This document shows, piece by piece, positions 9,403-20,300 of a stretch of 53,655 nt of DNA. The notes below the pieces were generated by a model, which saw only the letters and a list, made by a program, of their open reading frames with translations, ran no database searches and was not told where the DNA came from. The position numbers and the translations under genes are program-made. Source of the stretch: Spirochaetales bacterium (GTDB lineage: Bacteria > Spirochaetota > Spirochaetia > SZUA-6 > JAFGRV01). The stretch's first letter is position 1; the number at the start of each line of letters is the position of its first letter. Where the stretch lies: positions 1 through 53,655 of the forward strand of contig JAFGQK010000145.1 in the NCBI GenBank assembly GCA_016935735.1, given 5' to 3'.

Positions 9403-9990
9403 ATGTTTCACAGCATTAAAGGAAAACTTACGGAAAAGCGGGAAGATGGGATGTGTATCCTCACAGGCGGTATCGAATGGGATATTACGGTTTCACGGAA
9501 TACCTCTATACAACTCCCGGAAACCGGAAATGATTGCAGGATATTCGTGTATCTGTACCACCGGGAGGATAAACTTGCCCTTTTCGGTTTTCATACCATA
9601 CAGGAAAAAAGACTTTTTTTGAACCTGCTTAAAGTGGAAGGGATAGGACCATCCCTTGGTATAAAAATACTCTCCGGGATTACACCTGCCCAGTTTATAA
9701 AGGCCCTGGAAATCCAGGATATGGAAGTTCTTACCGGAATACCCGGTCTGGGGAAAAAAACCGCTCAAAAAATTATCCTTACACTGGCGGGAAAACTCAG
9801 TATGGAGGAAAGCGGGAATAAGGTTCATGCTGATATTATAAAAGCGCTTACCGGTATGGGATTTGACGCCCAGCAGGCCAGGAAAGCAGTAACTGCTGCT
9901 GCATCTGAAATAGATGAGGCTTCCCTGAATAAGGAAGAGTATGAGAAAAAACTCCTTAAAGCGGCATTAACCAGGCTGGGAAAAAGCTGA
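9403..9990 (+). CDS. ruvA: Holliday junction DNA helicase subunit RuvA
   Basis: Tetrameric junction-binding protein that loads the RuvB motor. Residues 1 to about 62 form the OB-fold (MFHSIKGKLTEK onward), two helix-hairpin-helix motifs follow (VEGIGPSLGIKIL and IPGLGKKTAQKII), and the C-terminal RuvB-binding three-helix domain contains ALTGMGFDAQQARKAV. An in-frame upstream ATG at 9349 would lie inside ruvC and add residues foreign to the family, so the start at 9403 was chosen; it gives 195 residues. The gene sits between ruvC and ruvB in the same operon. Confidence 0.94.
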   Translation: MFHSIKGKLTEKREDGMCILTGGIEWDITVSRNTSIQLPETGNDCRIFVYLYHREDKLALFGFHTIQEKRLFLNLLKVEGIGPSLGIKILSGITPAQFIKALEIQDMEVLTGIPGLGKKTAQKIILTLAGKLSMEESGNKVHADIIKALTGMGFDAQQARKAVTAAASEIDEASLNKEEYEKKLLKAALTRLGKS

Positions 9991-10020
9991 TTATAGTGAA
10001 TAAAGAAGGTTTATGATTTG

Positions 10021-11046
10021 ATGAAAGATAATCGTATCACATCGGGAAAATACAACCAGGAAATGGATACTGATGAAAAAACACTCCGTCCCCTGTATCT
10101 CTCCGAGTTTATCGGGCAGGATAAATTAAAGGACAACCTTTTTGTATTTATTACTGCGGCAAAAGAAAGGGGAGAAAGCCTGGATCATGTCTTTTTTTCA
10201 GGTCCCCCCGGTCTGGGAAAGACAACACTCTCCGGGATTATTGCACATGAACTGGGTGTTGCATTCAGGGCAACAAGTGCTCCGGCACTTGAAAAGCAGG
10301 GTGATCTTGCTGCAATCCTTACCACCATTGGCGAGAAGAATGTTTTTTTTATCGATGAAATTCACCGGCTGAAACCCCAGGTCGAGGAAATACTCTACTC
10401 TGCAATGGAGGATTTTGAGATTGATGTCATTATCGGCCAGGGGCCGGGGGCAAGAACAATCAAGATACCGATTCCGCGTTTTACCCTTGTCGGCGCCACG
10501 ACCAAGACCGGGCTTGTTTCCGGACCGCTATATTCCCGGTTCGGCATTACCGCCAGACTCGATTTTTATACCACAGTAAATATCAAAAAAATCGTATACA
10601 GGTCATCACAGATTCTTGGCATCACTATTGATGATGATGCAGCCGAAAAGATCGCTGTTTGTTCCCGGGGCACTCCCCGGATAGCCAACAGGCTGCTCAG
10701 GCGTATGCGGGATTTTGCCCAGGTACGGGGTGATGGAAAAATCACGAAAGAAATCGTTGACAATGGCCTGCTTTCCCTGGAGATTGATGAAAGGGGGCTT
10801 GACAAAGTGGACCGGAAAATACTCATCACCATTATCAGGAATTATTCAGGCGGGCCTGTGGGTTCAGAAACCCTGGCGATTTCCATTCATGAAGCAGTGG
10901 ATACGCTTGAAGATGTCTATGAACCATACCTGATACAGGAAGGCTTTTTACAAAGGACCTCCCGGGGAAGAATGGCAACGGAACTGGCCTATCAGCATCT
11001 TGGTCTGGAATACAGCGGAAATGAAGACCAGGGACTTCTTTTTTAA
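10021..11046 (+). CDS. ruvB: Holliday junction DNA helicase motor RuvB
   Basis: AAA+ ATPase that drives branch migration with RuvA. Visible are Walker [10 protein letters not shown], Walker B FFIDEIH, sensor 1 GATTK, the arginine finger region GPLYSRFG and the C-terminal winged-helix domain ([16 protein letters not shown]). It is 341 residues from the ATG used here; a TTG one codon upstream (10018) is equally close to the AAGAAGG ribosome-binding site. Its 3' end overlaps the start of queA by 26 bases, which suggests coupled translation. Confidence 0.95.
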   Translation: MKDNRITSGKYNQEMDTDEKTLRPLYLSEFIGQDKLKDNLFVFITAAKERGESLDHVFFSGPPGLGKTTLSGIIAHELGVAFRATSAPALEKQGDLAAILTTIGEKNVFFIDEIHRLKPQVEEILYSAMEDFEIDVIIGQGPGARTIKIPIPRFTLVGATTKTGLVSGPLYSRFGITARLDFYTTVNIKKIVYRSSQILGITIDDDAAEKIAVCSRGTPRIANRLLRRMRDFAQVRGDGKITKEIVDNGLLSLEIDERGLDKVDRKILITIIRNYSGGPVGSETLAISIHEAVDTLEDVYEPYLIQEGFLQRTSRGRMATELAYQHLGLEYSGNEDQGLLF

Positions 11047-12040
11047 TATCGATAAAAAGAACATAGCACAATACCCGCCGGAAAAAAGGGGAAATTCCAG
11101 GTTAATGGTATTGCACAGGGAAGGGAAAAGAATCGTCGATACAATGTTTTCAGAACTCCCTGAATTGATAAAACCGGGAACCGTGCTTGTCATCAATGAT
11201 TCCCGTGTAAGAAAAGCCCGTGTGTTCGGCATTTCTCAGGACACCGGCGGGAAAGTGGAATTCCTTTTCCTGAAACAACTGAGTCCTGTCATGTGGAAGG
11301 TGCTTCCGAACAAATCAAGAAAACAAAAGCCGGGAAAAACCTATTGTTTCGGGAACAACATTACCGGGACAATTGTCCGGGAGGAGGGGGCATGTCGGGT
11401 ACTCTGCTTTCAGGAACCTGTAGATGAAGACTTCTTTGAAAAACATGGGCATATGCCGCTTCCCCCTTATATCCGTAGAAAAGACGAACAGGCTGACGAA
11501 GACAGGTACCAGACAGTGTATTCAGGTGAAACGGGATCTTCAGCCGCACCGACAGCCGGGCTTCATTTTACCCCGGGTATACTTTCACGTCTTAAGAATA
11601 ATGGAATACAGATTGCCCGGGTCACCCTCCATGTCGGGATAGGAACATTTATTCCGATCCGCACGGAAAATATCGAAGATCATGTTATGCATGAAGAGGA
11701 GTACAACATACCAGAACCGGCAGCGGAACTCATCGGAAGTGCATTAAAAGAAAAGCGGCAGGTTATTGCCGTTGGTACAACCTGCGTGCGTACCCTGGAA
11801 TCTGCATACAGGGACGGGAACATTATCCCGGGAAGGAATAAAACCTCCCTGTTCATCTACCCGGGGTACCGCTTTCACATGGTTTCAGGGCTTCTTACCA
11901 ATTTTCACACCCCGGGATCATCATTACTTGTTTTAGTATCTGCATTCGGGGGATACAATCTTATCCGGCAGGCTTATACCGGGGCGCTGCAAAAAGGATA
12001 CCGTTTCTTTTCATATGGTGATGCAATGTTGATTGTGTAA
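11021..12040 (+). CDS. queA: S-adenosylmethionine:tRNA ribosyltransferase-isomerase QueA
   Basis: Transfers and isomerises the ribosyl part of SAM onto 7-aminomethyl-7-deazaguanine in tRNA, giving epoxyqueuosine at the wobble position. Family motifs include the N-terminal [27 protein letters not shown], the [10 protein letters not shown] block and, near the C-terminus, [11 protein letters not shown]. The start at 11021 (MKTRDFFF) matches the family and was preferred over 11000, which lies deeper inside ruvB. Length is 339 residues, normal. Gene order ruvA-ruvB-queA is also known in Borrelia. A strong terminator follows. Confidence 0.95.
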   Translation: MKTRDFFFNIDKKNIAQYPPEKRGNSRLMVLHREGKRIVDTMFSELPELIKPGTVLVINDSRVRKARVFGISQDTGGKVEFLFLKQLSPVMWKVLPNKSRKQKPGKTYCFGNNITGTIVREEGACRVLCFQEPVDEDFFEKHGHMPLPPYIRRKDEQADEDRYQTVYSGETGSSAAPTAGLHFTPGILSRLKNNGIQIARVTLHVGIGTFIPIRTENIEDHVMHEEEYNIPEPAAELIGSALKEKRQVIAVGTTCVRTLESAYRDGNIIPGRNKTSLFIYPGYRFHMVSGLLTNFHTPGSSLLVLVSAFGGYNLIRQAYTGALQKGYRFFSYGDAMLIV

Positions 12041-12044
12041 TAGC

Positions 12045-12081
12045 AAAAAAAAGGCCATCCCCAGCGGGATAGCCTTTTTTT
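12045..12081. terminator. Bidirectional rho-independent terminator
   Basis: An A-run, the stem GGC-C-ATCCC, a CAGC loop, GGGAT-A-GCC and a T-run (one C/A mismatch in the stem). Because of the A-run on one side and T-run on the other it can stop transcription both from queA and from the convergent lipoprotein gene. Confidence 0.85.
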
Positions 12082-12097
12082 GCTTTGTAATGGGTAT

Positions 12098-12649
12098 TTA
12101 CATTGTGTAGGTATAATCATTCACTGTGTAGGAACCGGAATATTCAACATTGGAGCCATTCATTGTCACTTCATATTCCCAGCTGCATTCATACTCTTCG
12201 CCTTTGTAGACAACAGTGAAATCGCCGGTGTAAGAAAGATACAAGTTGTCTTCGGATTCAGCAATCAATATAATTGTCATTGAACCGTTCAGTAATGAGA
12301 CATCACCCCCCACCGGGACATGATTTACCAGGGCAACATTCATTGTGTAGTTATGAAGATAGGGATTTTCAATATCGTATGTCAAACTCCCGGTAATGAC
12401 AACAGTTCCTTCGGTATTGGTGTAATTAATTTCATAATATTCAGGAACGCGTGTCTGTGCTTTTACCGGTTCCGATATCGCTTCTATCATTGCATTAGTT
12501 GTTTCGGTTTGGACAGCAACAGAGATTTCCTGCATCATCTCACTTGCTTCCTCTTTGGGCAGGGGAGGGGAAGATGAATCAGTACTGCATCCGGTACTTA
12601 GAATTACACTTATGATGATAATACACAATAGTATGATGGTTTTTTTCAT
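12098..12649 (-). CDS. Small putative lipoprotein, beta-rich
   Basis: I do not recognise this family. The product is 183 residues with a lipoprotein signal: KK, a long hydrophobic run and lipobox LSTGC with Cys at 21, followed by a serine-rich tether. The rest is rich in Thr, Tyr, Val and Gly with alternating polar and hydrophobic residues, and ends in SYTVNDYTYTM, suggesting a beta-sandwich or beta-meander exposed on a membrane. The start at 12649 was chosen because AGGAGGT lies four to five bases before it; a longer frame starting at 12679 has no such site. It stands alone between two convergent or divergent neighbours and shares a terminator with queA. Confidence 0.7.
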   Translation of the reverse strand: MKKTIILLCIIIISVILSTGCSTDSSSPPLPKEEASEMMQEISVAVQTETTNAMIEAISEPVKAQTRVPEYYEINYTNTEGTVVITGSLTYDIENPYLHNYTMNVALVNHVPVGGDVSLLNGSMTIILIAESEDNLYLSYTGDFTVVYKGEEYECSWEYEVTMNGSNVEYSGSYTVNDYTYTM

Positions 12650-12774
12650 AAAAACCTCCTTTATTTTTGTTAATGCCAATTATACATCGTTTAATAAAAA
12701 AAACAAATGCTTTTCCCCTGAAATCCGAGTGGAAAATTGATGTATTCAAGGTATAAAAAGGTGGTATACCTGCT

Positions 12775-13371
12775 TTAATAGGTGTTCTCATCCATGTTTT
12801 CAAAATGCTTTCTTACCCTGTCTAAACGCAATAAGTGGGATGTAATGATATCCTCGTAATCAAGCTCCCCTATCTCGATCCTGTAGTGTTCATCTTCCCA
12901 GTTCTGTATTTCTTCGAGATGAATGGCAAGACTTCTCGCTTTTTTCGACCATTTTTTTGCATCATCCCAGTACCCGAGGGCTATTTTGTACACCTGTTCA
13001 GCGATTTCAAGGCTTTTCAGGTTCTGTTCTTTCCATGGGGCATTGTAAAAATATGCAATCTGCTTGTCATACCCGCTTCCCAGGGTAAGGTAAAGCTGTA
13101 TTAATTTTAAATAGATATGCATGGTAAAAAGGTTGCGGTAGCGTTCCCATTCCCGCTTATTTTCGATTTTTGCCAGGGCATAAAGGGGATTACAGAAGTC
13201 GGCTTTTAACGCCTGCTCAAGATAGTGGATATTTTCCATACAATCATCGGGATACTGGTAAAAATGAAGATGATAGAGTTTGTAATATTGTTCCACATAG
13301 AGAATTCTGTAAGAATAGACAGGAGAGAGTGCACATATGCATAATAACAGAATAATAACAAAATATTTCAC
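12775..13371 (-). CDS. Secreted or membrane-anchored hypothetical protein linked to tmk
   Basis: No function recognised. The 198-residue product begins with a signal peptide (MKYFVIILLLCICALSPVYS) and continues with a mostly helical chain rich in Tyr, Glu, Lys and Arg. The pattern of YxLEQALKADFCNPLYALAKI and SLEIAEQVYKIALGYWDDA resembles tetratricopeptide-like helical pairs, which would suit a periplasmic adaptor. It starts with GTG and overlaps the tmk stop by four bases (GTGA), so the two are co-translated. The link to tmk looks like genome organisation rather than shared chemistry. Confidence 0.65.
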   Translation of the reverse strand: MKYFVIILLLCICALSPVYSYRILYVEQYYKLYHLHFYQYPDDCMENIHYLEQALKADFCNPLYALAKIENKREWERYRNLFTMHIYLKLIQLYLTLGSGYDKQIAYFYNAPWKEQNLKSLEIAEQVYKIALGYWDDAKKWSKKARSLAIHLEEIQNWEDEHYRIEIGELDYEDIITSHLLRLDRVRKHFENMDENTY

Positions 13372-14018
13372 TTTTTAACTATCGGCAGGGATTCTATTTT
13401 TTCCCAGATTTCCGAAAAAATTTTTTCCCGGGGTAGTGTCCCGTTTATCTGGTGGATATGAAGAGGATACTCTTTAAAAATATCCAGGGTTTTCCTGTAT
13501 CCCTTTAAAACATTTTCCTGGAATTCCCTGTTTTCGAATATTTCCCTTCCTTTCCTGTCTGACAGTCTCTGCATACAGAGGTCAACAGGGGTATCAAGAA
13601 AAAAAAGAAACGCAGGAAGCGGAAAATGTCTGTTCAAAGAATAGATAAAATCATAATCCGATGACACGGATTGATATGCCAGGGAAGAAAAGAGGTACCT
13701 GTCACAGATAACAAGCTCTCCTCTGAAAAGATGGATAAGAATACCGTCTATTGGATGATAAAGGTGTTCGTTTCTATCTGCTGCAAAAAGAAAAGCAACA
13801 GTATCCGGATGAGCATCCTTTTCCCCCTTGAGGATTTCCCGTATTAATGTTCCTGTTGTATTTTTTGTCGGTTCAAAAGTGGAGAAAAACGGGACATGAA
13901 GGGCTTTAATGCGTTCCTCCAATAAGGCAAGCTGGGTTGTTGTTCCAGACCCGTCAAGACCTTCGAGTACAATAAAGTTTTCTAAAACAGTATAAGTCCG
14001 GCTCAAGATGGCTATCAT
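13368..14018 (-). CDS. tmk: Thymidylate kinase
   Basis: Phosphorylates dTMP to dTDP with ATP. The P-loop reads GLDGSGTTTQ, the DR(Y/H)-type motif reads CDRYLFSSLAYQ, and the lid region is DRKGREIFE. Length is 216 residues, as usual. The ATG used gives about a dozen residues ahead of the first beta strand (FIVLEGLDG); a TTG four codons in is possible, and no strong ribosome-binding site is seen for either. The downstream gene overlaps its stop codon. The divergent M48 remnant starts only 39 bases upstream. Confidence 0.92.
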   Translation of the reverse strand: MIAILSRTYTVLENFIVLEGLDGSGTTTQLALLEERIKALHVPFFSTFEPTKNTTGTLIREILKGEKDAHPDTVAFLFAADRNEHLYHPIDGILIHLFRGELVICDRYLFSSLAYQSVSSDYDFIYSLNRHFPLPAFLFFLDTPVDLCMQRLSDRKGREIFENREFQENVLKGYRKTLDIFKEYPLHIHQINGTLPREKIFSEIWEKIESLPIVKK

Positions 14019-14057
14019 ACTATATGAGGTTGTTATGATGAGTCAAGCATTCTCATA

Positions 14058-14606
14058 ATGTTTTCGCTATTACCGGGATTGACGGGATTGATTCATCTCT
14101 TTACTTTACCACTTCGTTATGTTATCCTGTTCCTTATAAAAAACAATGATATATGGCACCTTGGGCTTGGCAGGACTGCTCACCAGATAATATCATGGCT
14201 TTCGTATCTCGGCCTGCTGTTTCTTCTTTTCCAATTTCCATTAATTATTGCCGGCAATTTTCATATTGCATTTCTCCCGGTACTCATTATCCTTGCCGCA
14301 CCTTTTATAAGCAGGCTTTTGTTGTCTGCACTATCCCGTACCCGGGAGTATGATGCTGATATCGGCGCTGTCAATCTGACCGGTGATACCGGAAGTTATA
14401 TTTCCGCATTGAAAAAACTGTCACTCCAACCATTCCGGTTATTCGGCTTTATCATTTTTCGTCATACGAAAAGGGATAATTCTTCATTATTCCAGACCCA
14501 TCCCGCTGTCAGGCAGCGGATACACCGTTTGGAGGAACTGGCCAGACATGAACCCGGGGTGATTGAGATAAGAAATATACCCGGGGAACATGAAAAATAT
14601 TATTAA
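14058..14606 (+). pseudogene. M48 (HtpX-like) metallopeptidase remnant without HExxH
   Basis: The second half of this 182-residue frame is plainly M48-like: KNNDIWHLGLG after the usual active-site helix, two membrane spans, the third-ligand motif SRTREYDADIGAVNLTG (Glu in REYDAD) and the C-terminal HPAVRQRIHRLEEL. The zinc-binding HExxH that should directly precede KNND is absent; a hydrophobic RYVILFLI stands there instead. The other two frames do not restore it, and tmk starts divergently just upstream, so no room remains for the N-terminal part. No ribosome-binding site is seen. A truncated, non-catalytic relic is the simplest reading; a functional pseudopeptidase is the alternative. Confidence 0.6.
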
Positions 14607-14754
14607 AACATTCCCCCGGCTATAACAAGACTTCCTGTCCCTTTGCTTTGATAATGAAATCGACGAAACCTGGTGTTTCATATTTAGAATTCCTGCCTTA
14701 CAATAGACATAATCCCGTAATTCTGCTATAACAGCAATTGTAGGAGAAGGCAAT

Positions 14755-16029
14755 ATCGAAACGCTTGTTATTTACAGCTTATTTCTCATTCTGTTTTTAT
14801 TACTTTCAGCATTTTTCTCCGGATGCGAAACCGCATTCTTTTCACTGAACAGCCTGGAAAAAGAAAAAATAAAATCAGTAAAAGGAAAATGTAAGGAAAA
14901 GATGATTATGCTGCTTTTCCATTCACCGGATATGCTGCTGGTAACCATATTAACAGGAAATATGATTGTGAATGTCTTTGCCACGGATTTCTTTGCTTCC
15001 ACCATTACCGGATATGTAAGTTCGAAAATTCCTTTTATTGATTCTGAACTCTTTTCAATTATTGTCATGATCCCTTTAATCCTTATATTTGGAGAAATGA
15101 CACCAAAGAACATAGCGGTCCGTCATCCCCTTTCTTTTTCCAGATTTTCCATTATACCCCTTTATATGTTTCATATATTGTTTTCACCTTTTACTGTTAT
15201 TCTTAATACAATCCGCTTAAAAATACTTAAAAGAATTCCTGTAAAAAAGACAGAGGATAACTATCCGGGAGATTCTCTTATTTCTTTTGCCATGAAAGTG
15301 GGACATAAACGCGGGTTTATTAATAAGTATGAACTTGATGTAATGGAGTCCTACCTCGATTTTCGAAAAAAAACGGCATATGATGTGATGATTCCAAGAA
15401 CAGATATATCCGGTATTGAAGTTTCAACAACCATCGATATATTATTTGAAAAAATTTCCGGTGGTAATACAGAAGTACTCTCTGGTCCCTATATTTATGT
15501 TTTTGAACACGATTATGATCATCTTACCGGGTATATTAACAGCAGGGATTTACTCCCCATAAAATACGGAATAAAAAAAGAGATCCCTCTTAAAGACCTG
15601 GTAAAACCGTTTTATTCAATCCCGGATTCTAAAAACCTGTCCGACCTTGCAAAGGAACTCTGTGAACAGGATAATGAAGTTGCCCTGGTTATTGATGAAT
15701 ATGGCGGGACAGCTGGAATTGTTACATTCCAGAATATTATTGCTGATCTTCTTGATTATTTTTATACATCTGAAAAAGATGAAATCGAGGAAATTTCCCC
15801 CGGCCACTATTCCATGCCCGGTACTGTTGAAACGGCAACACTCGAAAATCTTTTTAATGTGAAATTTGCATCCGATAAAAGGACTGTTTCCGGTATGATT
15901 ATGGAGTACCTCGGTGAAATACCTGCAACCGGGGCAACAATTAACATAGCCGGTATCCTGTTCACTGTCTATAAAGTCGGAAAAACAAAGATAATCCAGC
16001 TTAAAGCAGAAAAAGAGAGTAATGAATGA
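14755..16029 (+). CDS. CNNM/CBS-pair transporter-like membrane protein (CorC/TlyC family), ATC start
   Basis: Member of the CNNM-transmembrane plus CBS-pair plus CorC_HlyC family, linked to Mg2+/Co2+ efflux and older 'haemolysin' names. The N-terminal CNNM domain has the family motif LSAFFSGCETAFFSL, then several membrane spans and GEMTPKNIAVRHP; the CBS pair covers roughly 210-335 with MIPRTDI and DEYGGTAGIVT, and the CorC_HlyC domain ends the protein. The first in-frame ATG (14902) would cut off the first membrane helix. The frame is open further upstream, where AGGAG (14742-14746) is followed eight bases later by ATC at 14755; no ATG, GTG or TTG is in frame there. I therefore propose an ATC start, giving 424 residues. 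Confidence 0.85.
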   Translation: METLVIYSLFLILFLLLSAFFSGCETAFFSLNSLEKEKIKSVKGKCKEKMIMLLFHSPDMLLVTILTGNMIVNVFATDFFASTITGYVSSKIPFIDSELFSIIVMIPLILIFGEMTPKNIAVRHPLSFSRFSIIPLYMFHILFSPFTVILNTIRLKILKRIPVKKTEDNYPGDSLISFAMKVGHKRGFINKYELDVMESYLDFRKKTAYDVMIPRTDISGIEVSTTIDILFEKISGGNTEVLSGPYIYVFEHDYDHLTGYINSRDLLPIKYGIKKEIPLKDLVKPFYSIPDSKNLSDLAKELCEQDNEVALVIDEYGGTAGIVTFQNIIADLLDYFYTSEKDEIEEISPGHYSMPGTVETATLENLFNVKFASDKRTVSGMIMEYLGEIPATGATINIAGILFTVYKVGKTKIIQLKAEKESNE

Positions 16030-17264
16030 TTATTGCAGGAGGAATATTCTTTACTATTATTGCAGCAGGATTTTTCGCAGGTATAGAGACAGGTCTTCTT
16101 GCAGCAGATCAACTTTCGCTTTTCTCTAAAAAAGAAAAAGGTATCTTCTATGCAGTTTCTGCTCATTTTCTCCTTATAAAACCGGAACGGCTTCTTTCAA
16201 CAACATTAATCGGGACAAATATTTCTGTTATCACTGCTGCTGTTTTCCTTAAAAGCTTTTTTATTGAACAGGGATTGCCATTATGGATTTCCTGGCTCGG
16301 GAGTCTGGGATTAAGCATGATTCTTCTCATATTTTCCGAGATTGTGCCGAAGTCTTTTTTTCGGCAGCATTCAAATACCGTGAGTGTGAAATGTGCCCCG
16401 GTTCTAGTATTTTTTTATTTTGTATTTCTTCCTGTTTCTATGTTACTCAATGGCATTGTGAAACTGCTTCTTCTTATATCAGGGCAAAAAAGTACAAAAC
16501 GGCTTCCCATATCCAGGGAAGATCTGAAACTGCTTATTAAACTCATTAACCGGGAATCCGGAATAGAGCAAAATACTGAACGTTTTATCGATGATATATT
16601 TGATTTCAAAGAAACAATGGCCAGGGAGGTAATGATCCCTTTTCATAATATCCCTGTCATCAGTATTAACAGACAAATCGATGATGTCATAGAGCTATGC
16701 GAAAAAGAACGGACAAGTGACCTCGCTGTTTTTTCCGGACGTACAGACAATATCATCGGGTATATTGATGTGAAGGATCTGCTTAAGACTCATGCAACAT
16801 CAATCGGGGAAATTCTAAAAAAAGCATATTTTTATCCGGATACAAAGCACATCCCGGAATTACTCCGTGCAATGATAAAGAGGAAACAGGACGTGGTATT
16901 TCTTGCTGATGAATATGGCGGTATATCTGGAAGAATTTCACGGGATGATATCGCTTCGGAGATTGTAGGGTACATACCAAAGGAAGAATCAAAAAAAGAA
17001 AAGGATATAAAACGAATAAATAAAAATACCTATCACATTTCAGGAACGGCTGATCTGGAGGATCTGCATAATGAAACCGGTATAAAAATTGAAAAAGGTG
17101 TATATGATACAATCGGGGGGTATATATGTGCTAAAACAGGTGAAATCCCTGAAAAAGGTGCTATTTTTAAAGAGAGGGCATCTAGTTTTACCATTATTGA
17201 CAGGGATGACAGACATATTATACGCATCGAGATGCAGAAGCTGAAAAAAGATGAATCAGAATAA
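16026..17264 (+). CDS. Second CNNM/CBS-pair membrane protein (CorC/TlyC family)
   Basis: Paralogue of the preceding gene with the same architecture: CNNM membrane domain with AGFFAGIETGLLA and FSEIVPKSFFRQH, CBS pair starting at REVMIPFHNIPV and containing LADEYGGISG, and a C-terminal CorC_HlyC domain. It has 412 residues. Its ATG overlaps the stop of the first copy by four bases (ATGA), so the pair is probably a heteromeric complex made from one message. The invariant acidic residue of the membrane domain is kept in GIETGL. Substrate (Mg2+, Co2+ or Na+) is not determinable. Confidence 0.88.
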   Translation: MIIAGGIFFTIIAAGFFAGIETGLLAADQLSLFSKKEKGIFYAVSAHFLLIKPERLLSTTLIGTNISVITAAVFLKSFFIEQGLPLWISWLGSLGLSMILLIFSEIVPKSFFRQHSNTVSVKCAPVLVFFYFVFLPVSMLLNGIVKLLLLISGQKSTKRLPISREDLKLLIKLINRESGIEQNTERFIDDIFDFKETMAREVMIPFHNIPVISINRQIDDVIELCEKERTSDLAVFSGRTDNIIGYIDVKDLLKTHATSIGEILKKAYFYPDTKHIPELLRAMIKRKQDVVFLADEYGGISGRISRDDIASEIVGYIPKEESKKEKDIKRINKNTYHISGTADLEDLHNETGIKIEKGVYDTIGGYICAKTGEIPEKGAIFKERASSFTIIDRDDRHIIRIEMQKLKKDESE

Positions 17265-17334
17265 CTGTTTTTTAACATTTTTTGCATGTAACTATTATGA
17301 ACATTCGGAGTTAAGTATATGTGGGAGAAGATAA

Positions 17335-20300
17335 TTGGATAAGATGTCAGAAAATGACAGAAAACGGATAAAAATTATCATAGAATTATCCTTTCTTATC
17401 CCTCTTATTATTATTGCTTTTGTATTGTATTATTTTATAGATAAAGAAGTAAGTAAGAGAATGGTATACTTAAAAGCTGAAATACTGGATTATATGGAAA
17501 AGCAACTTGGCAGGGAAATTCAATACGAAAGTATTTCTCCTTCCATTTTTATGTTCCTTGAAATAAGAGATTTAAAAATATTCAGTTTTATAAGCCAGGA
17601 AGATGAAATATTCAGGATCAGGAGGATAAAAATTAAATATAATATCTTTACCCTTGTATTCTCGGATAATCCCCTTACTTCTGTTTCTGAAATTAACATT
17701 TCGAATACCCTGTTTAAATTCGGTCTGTCCCCGGGGCAACCTTCGGAACGTACTGAATCTCAGCGCACTATTCTGTCCCGGCTGCTGTCGACCACCTATA
17801 AGTTTAAAGTGACAGCAGACAATATTGCTTTAATATTGTACACCGATACAATGCTTATTAATAGTACAAACCTGTTTTTTACTATTAATAATAAAGGAAA
17901 TTCCTATGAAATAAACTTAAGAAAAGGAACCACAAGGATCACCCTGAATAGCAAGGACACGGCACCGGTCTGGTTTTTTTCCAGATTTAAAATCAAAGGG
18001 TCAGTTTTTAGCGGATTTAACAGGGCGGAACTCATTGTACGGATACTTCACCTTTCATCAAACAGTTTTGTTCTTGAAAAACAGACCTTTCAGGTGGTTC
18101 TTAAGGATGAAAACTTAAGTGTCATAAAAATTCAGGATAAAGCACCTGTCGATGTTCAACTTGCATTTGATTTTAAAACAAGTGACCTGGTACTGGATTT
18201 TAAAACGGAAAACTGGAAACCTTCCAGTATGATAAAGTTTACCGGCCCTCTTTTTTCTTATAACCCGTGGTTAAATTCCGCTCTCACCTCTTCGGGAAAT
18301 GTTACCTATAACCTGAAAACGGATTTTCTCAAATATAATCTTACTTCCAGTATTGTTTTAAAGAATCCCATTTTACCCCCTGAAATTGTCCTTTCCACTT
18401 ATATGTATGGAAATAAGGAAATTGTATATTTTAAACCCCTTGTCATACATTCCAACCTTGGTACCGTCGACTTTACCGGGAATATTTTATTCAAGAATTT
18501 TTTCCCCGAAGGTTTTTTAAGACTGGCAAATGTGAAAGCTCTCCATGACAAACGAATTTCTGCAGATTTTACACTGGACAGATATGAAGAAAGTTTAAGC
18601 TTAAAAGGTACAAGAGTGTATATCGGTTCATCCGGTTTTGATACATTCAACCTGGATGTATACCCCCGGAATAAAGCCCTGTTTTTTAATCTCTCCACTT
18701 CTTTTGCCCAATCGAAATACAATGATGAGATTACTGCAGCCGGTGAATTTATTATTGATCCTCAATTCTCCCTGAAGTTTGATGGAAATCTTACGAATAT
18801 TCCCACATCCCATGTCTATAAACTGTTTATGCAGGATTCCTTTTTTTCGGCAAGGATATTTCAATTCCTTGAAAACCTCACAATGAACTCGAAATTCCAT
18901 TTTTCTTCCAATTTTAAAACTGCTGAGTATTATACAGATAATGTTTTAATCCAGGACCATACTGACAATTCAAATTATTCATTTTTTTCAGTAAAAGGTT
19001 CTGAAAAAGAGGCTGTAGTTGATTCTATTCAGGCGCAATGGGAAAAATTCGATCTTTCCGGTAATGTATATACCCGGTTCAATGAAAAAGATACAATCTC
19101 TTTCCTTTCAAATTTTAACCTTGAAGGCATTCCATACGGAATAACCGGGTATTATAACCGGGATCAAATACTCTCCATAAAAGGGAATTACGGATTGAAT
19201 GCATTCATTTCTTTCAACAAGGCAAACCGGATGACGATAAAAGCAGATGCTTTAAAGCTTCCTTTTCCCTTATCCGGTGAAAAAGAGGAGGTTGCCTACA
19301 CTTCCTTTTCTATAAGCGGTATATTCCCCGCCACTGGTGACTGGCAGGTTGTCTCGCCAAGCATGATTTTCTATAATATTCCGGTTTTTTGTATAAAGGA
19401 GAATGAACTCGAAGTTGTATTCACCTTAAATAAAAAAGAGCTCTTTTTATCTGAAATAATGTATGAAGATACACTCTCTGAACTTTCCGGACTCGGGAAA
19501 ATACAGTTTGGTAATGATGAAAACCAGAAGACCAGAAGTTTTGTACTACTTACCGGTAAAAAAACAGAAGAATATTATTCGGTTTCTGCATTGCTGGACC
19601 AGGATACAGTGGATGCAAGGGTTGAATTTATCAATTCCCCACTAGATAGAATCGGGAAATTTATTGTAACAGGTTCACTTTCAGGTAATCTTGAATTTAC
19701 AGGTCCGCTGCGTAATCCGGAGATAGACGGAAACGTCTCCCTTGTAAAAGGGAGTGTTATTGGTGATTATGCAGGGTTTTATGCGGACTTCCATATCAAA
19801 GAACCCGAAATCTCTTTTAACTCTTTTTCCATTACCTATCTGAATTTGAAAATAGATAAGGGAAAAGGAAAATATAATATAGAAGATGGTCAATTTCAGT
19901 TTTCCGCACTTTTTAACGGTGAATATTTCGCAAAAACGATTCAATGCAGCCTTGATTTTTCCGGATCCGTCGTTACGATGGCAGATGAATCCTTTAACAG
20001 GGTATTTGAAAAGGAATACACAGCCGGATTACAGGTTTCGGAAATTGTCGTTGACAGGCTTCCATACGAACCCTGGACATTATTTTTCACAAAAAAAGAT
20101 AATGTGTTGAATATTGATGGGGGACCGGATGATGCTTTTGCCGGGAAATTATTCAGCAACGGAGAATTTGAAATAGAAGTAAAAAATCCTTTCCCGATCC
20201 GGGGTTTTGCAATAGGAAATGTTACCGGGAATACCATTAATTCGGAAATTCAATGGATATGGATAGATCACGAAGTGTATAATGTGATTCTCGGCGAGGA

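Noticed and set aside
14058-14160. Frameshift hiding the HExxH of the M48 remnant
   Set aside because: All three frames were read; none gives HExxH ahead of KNND.
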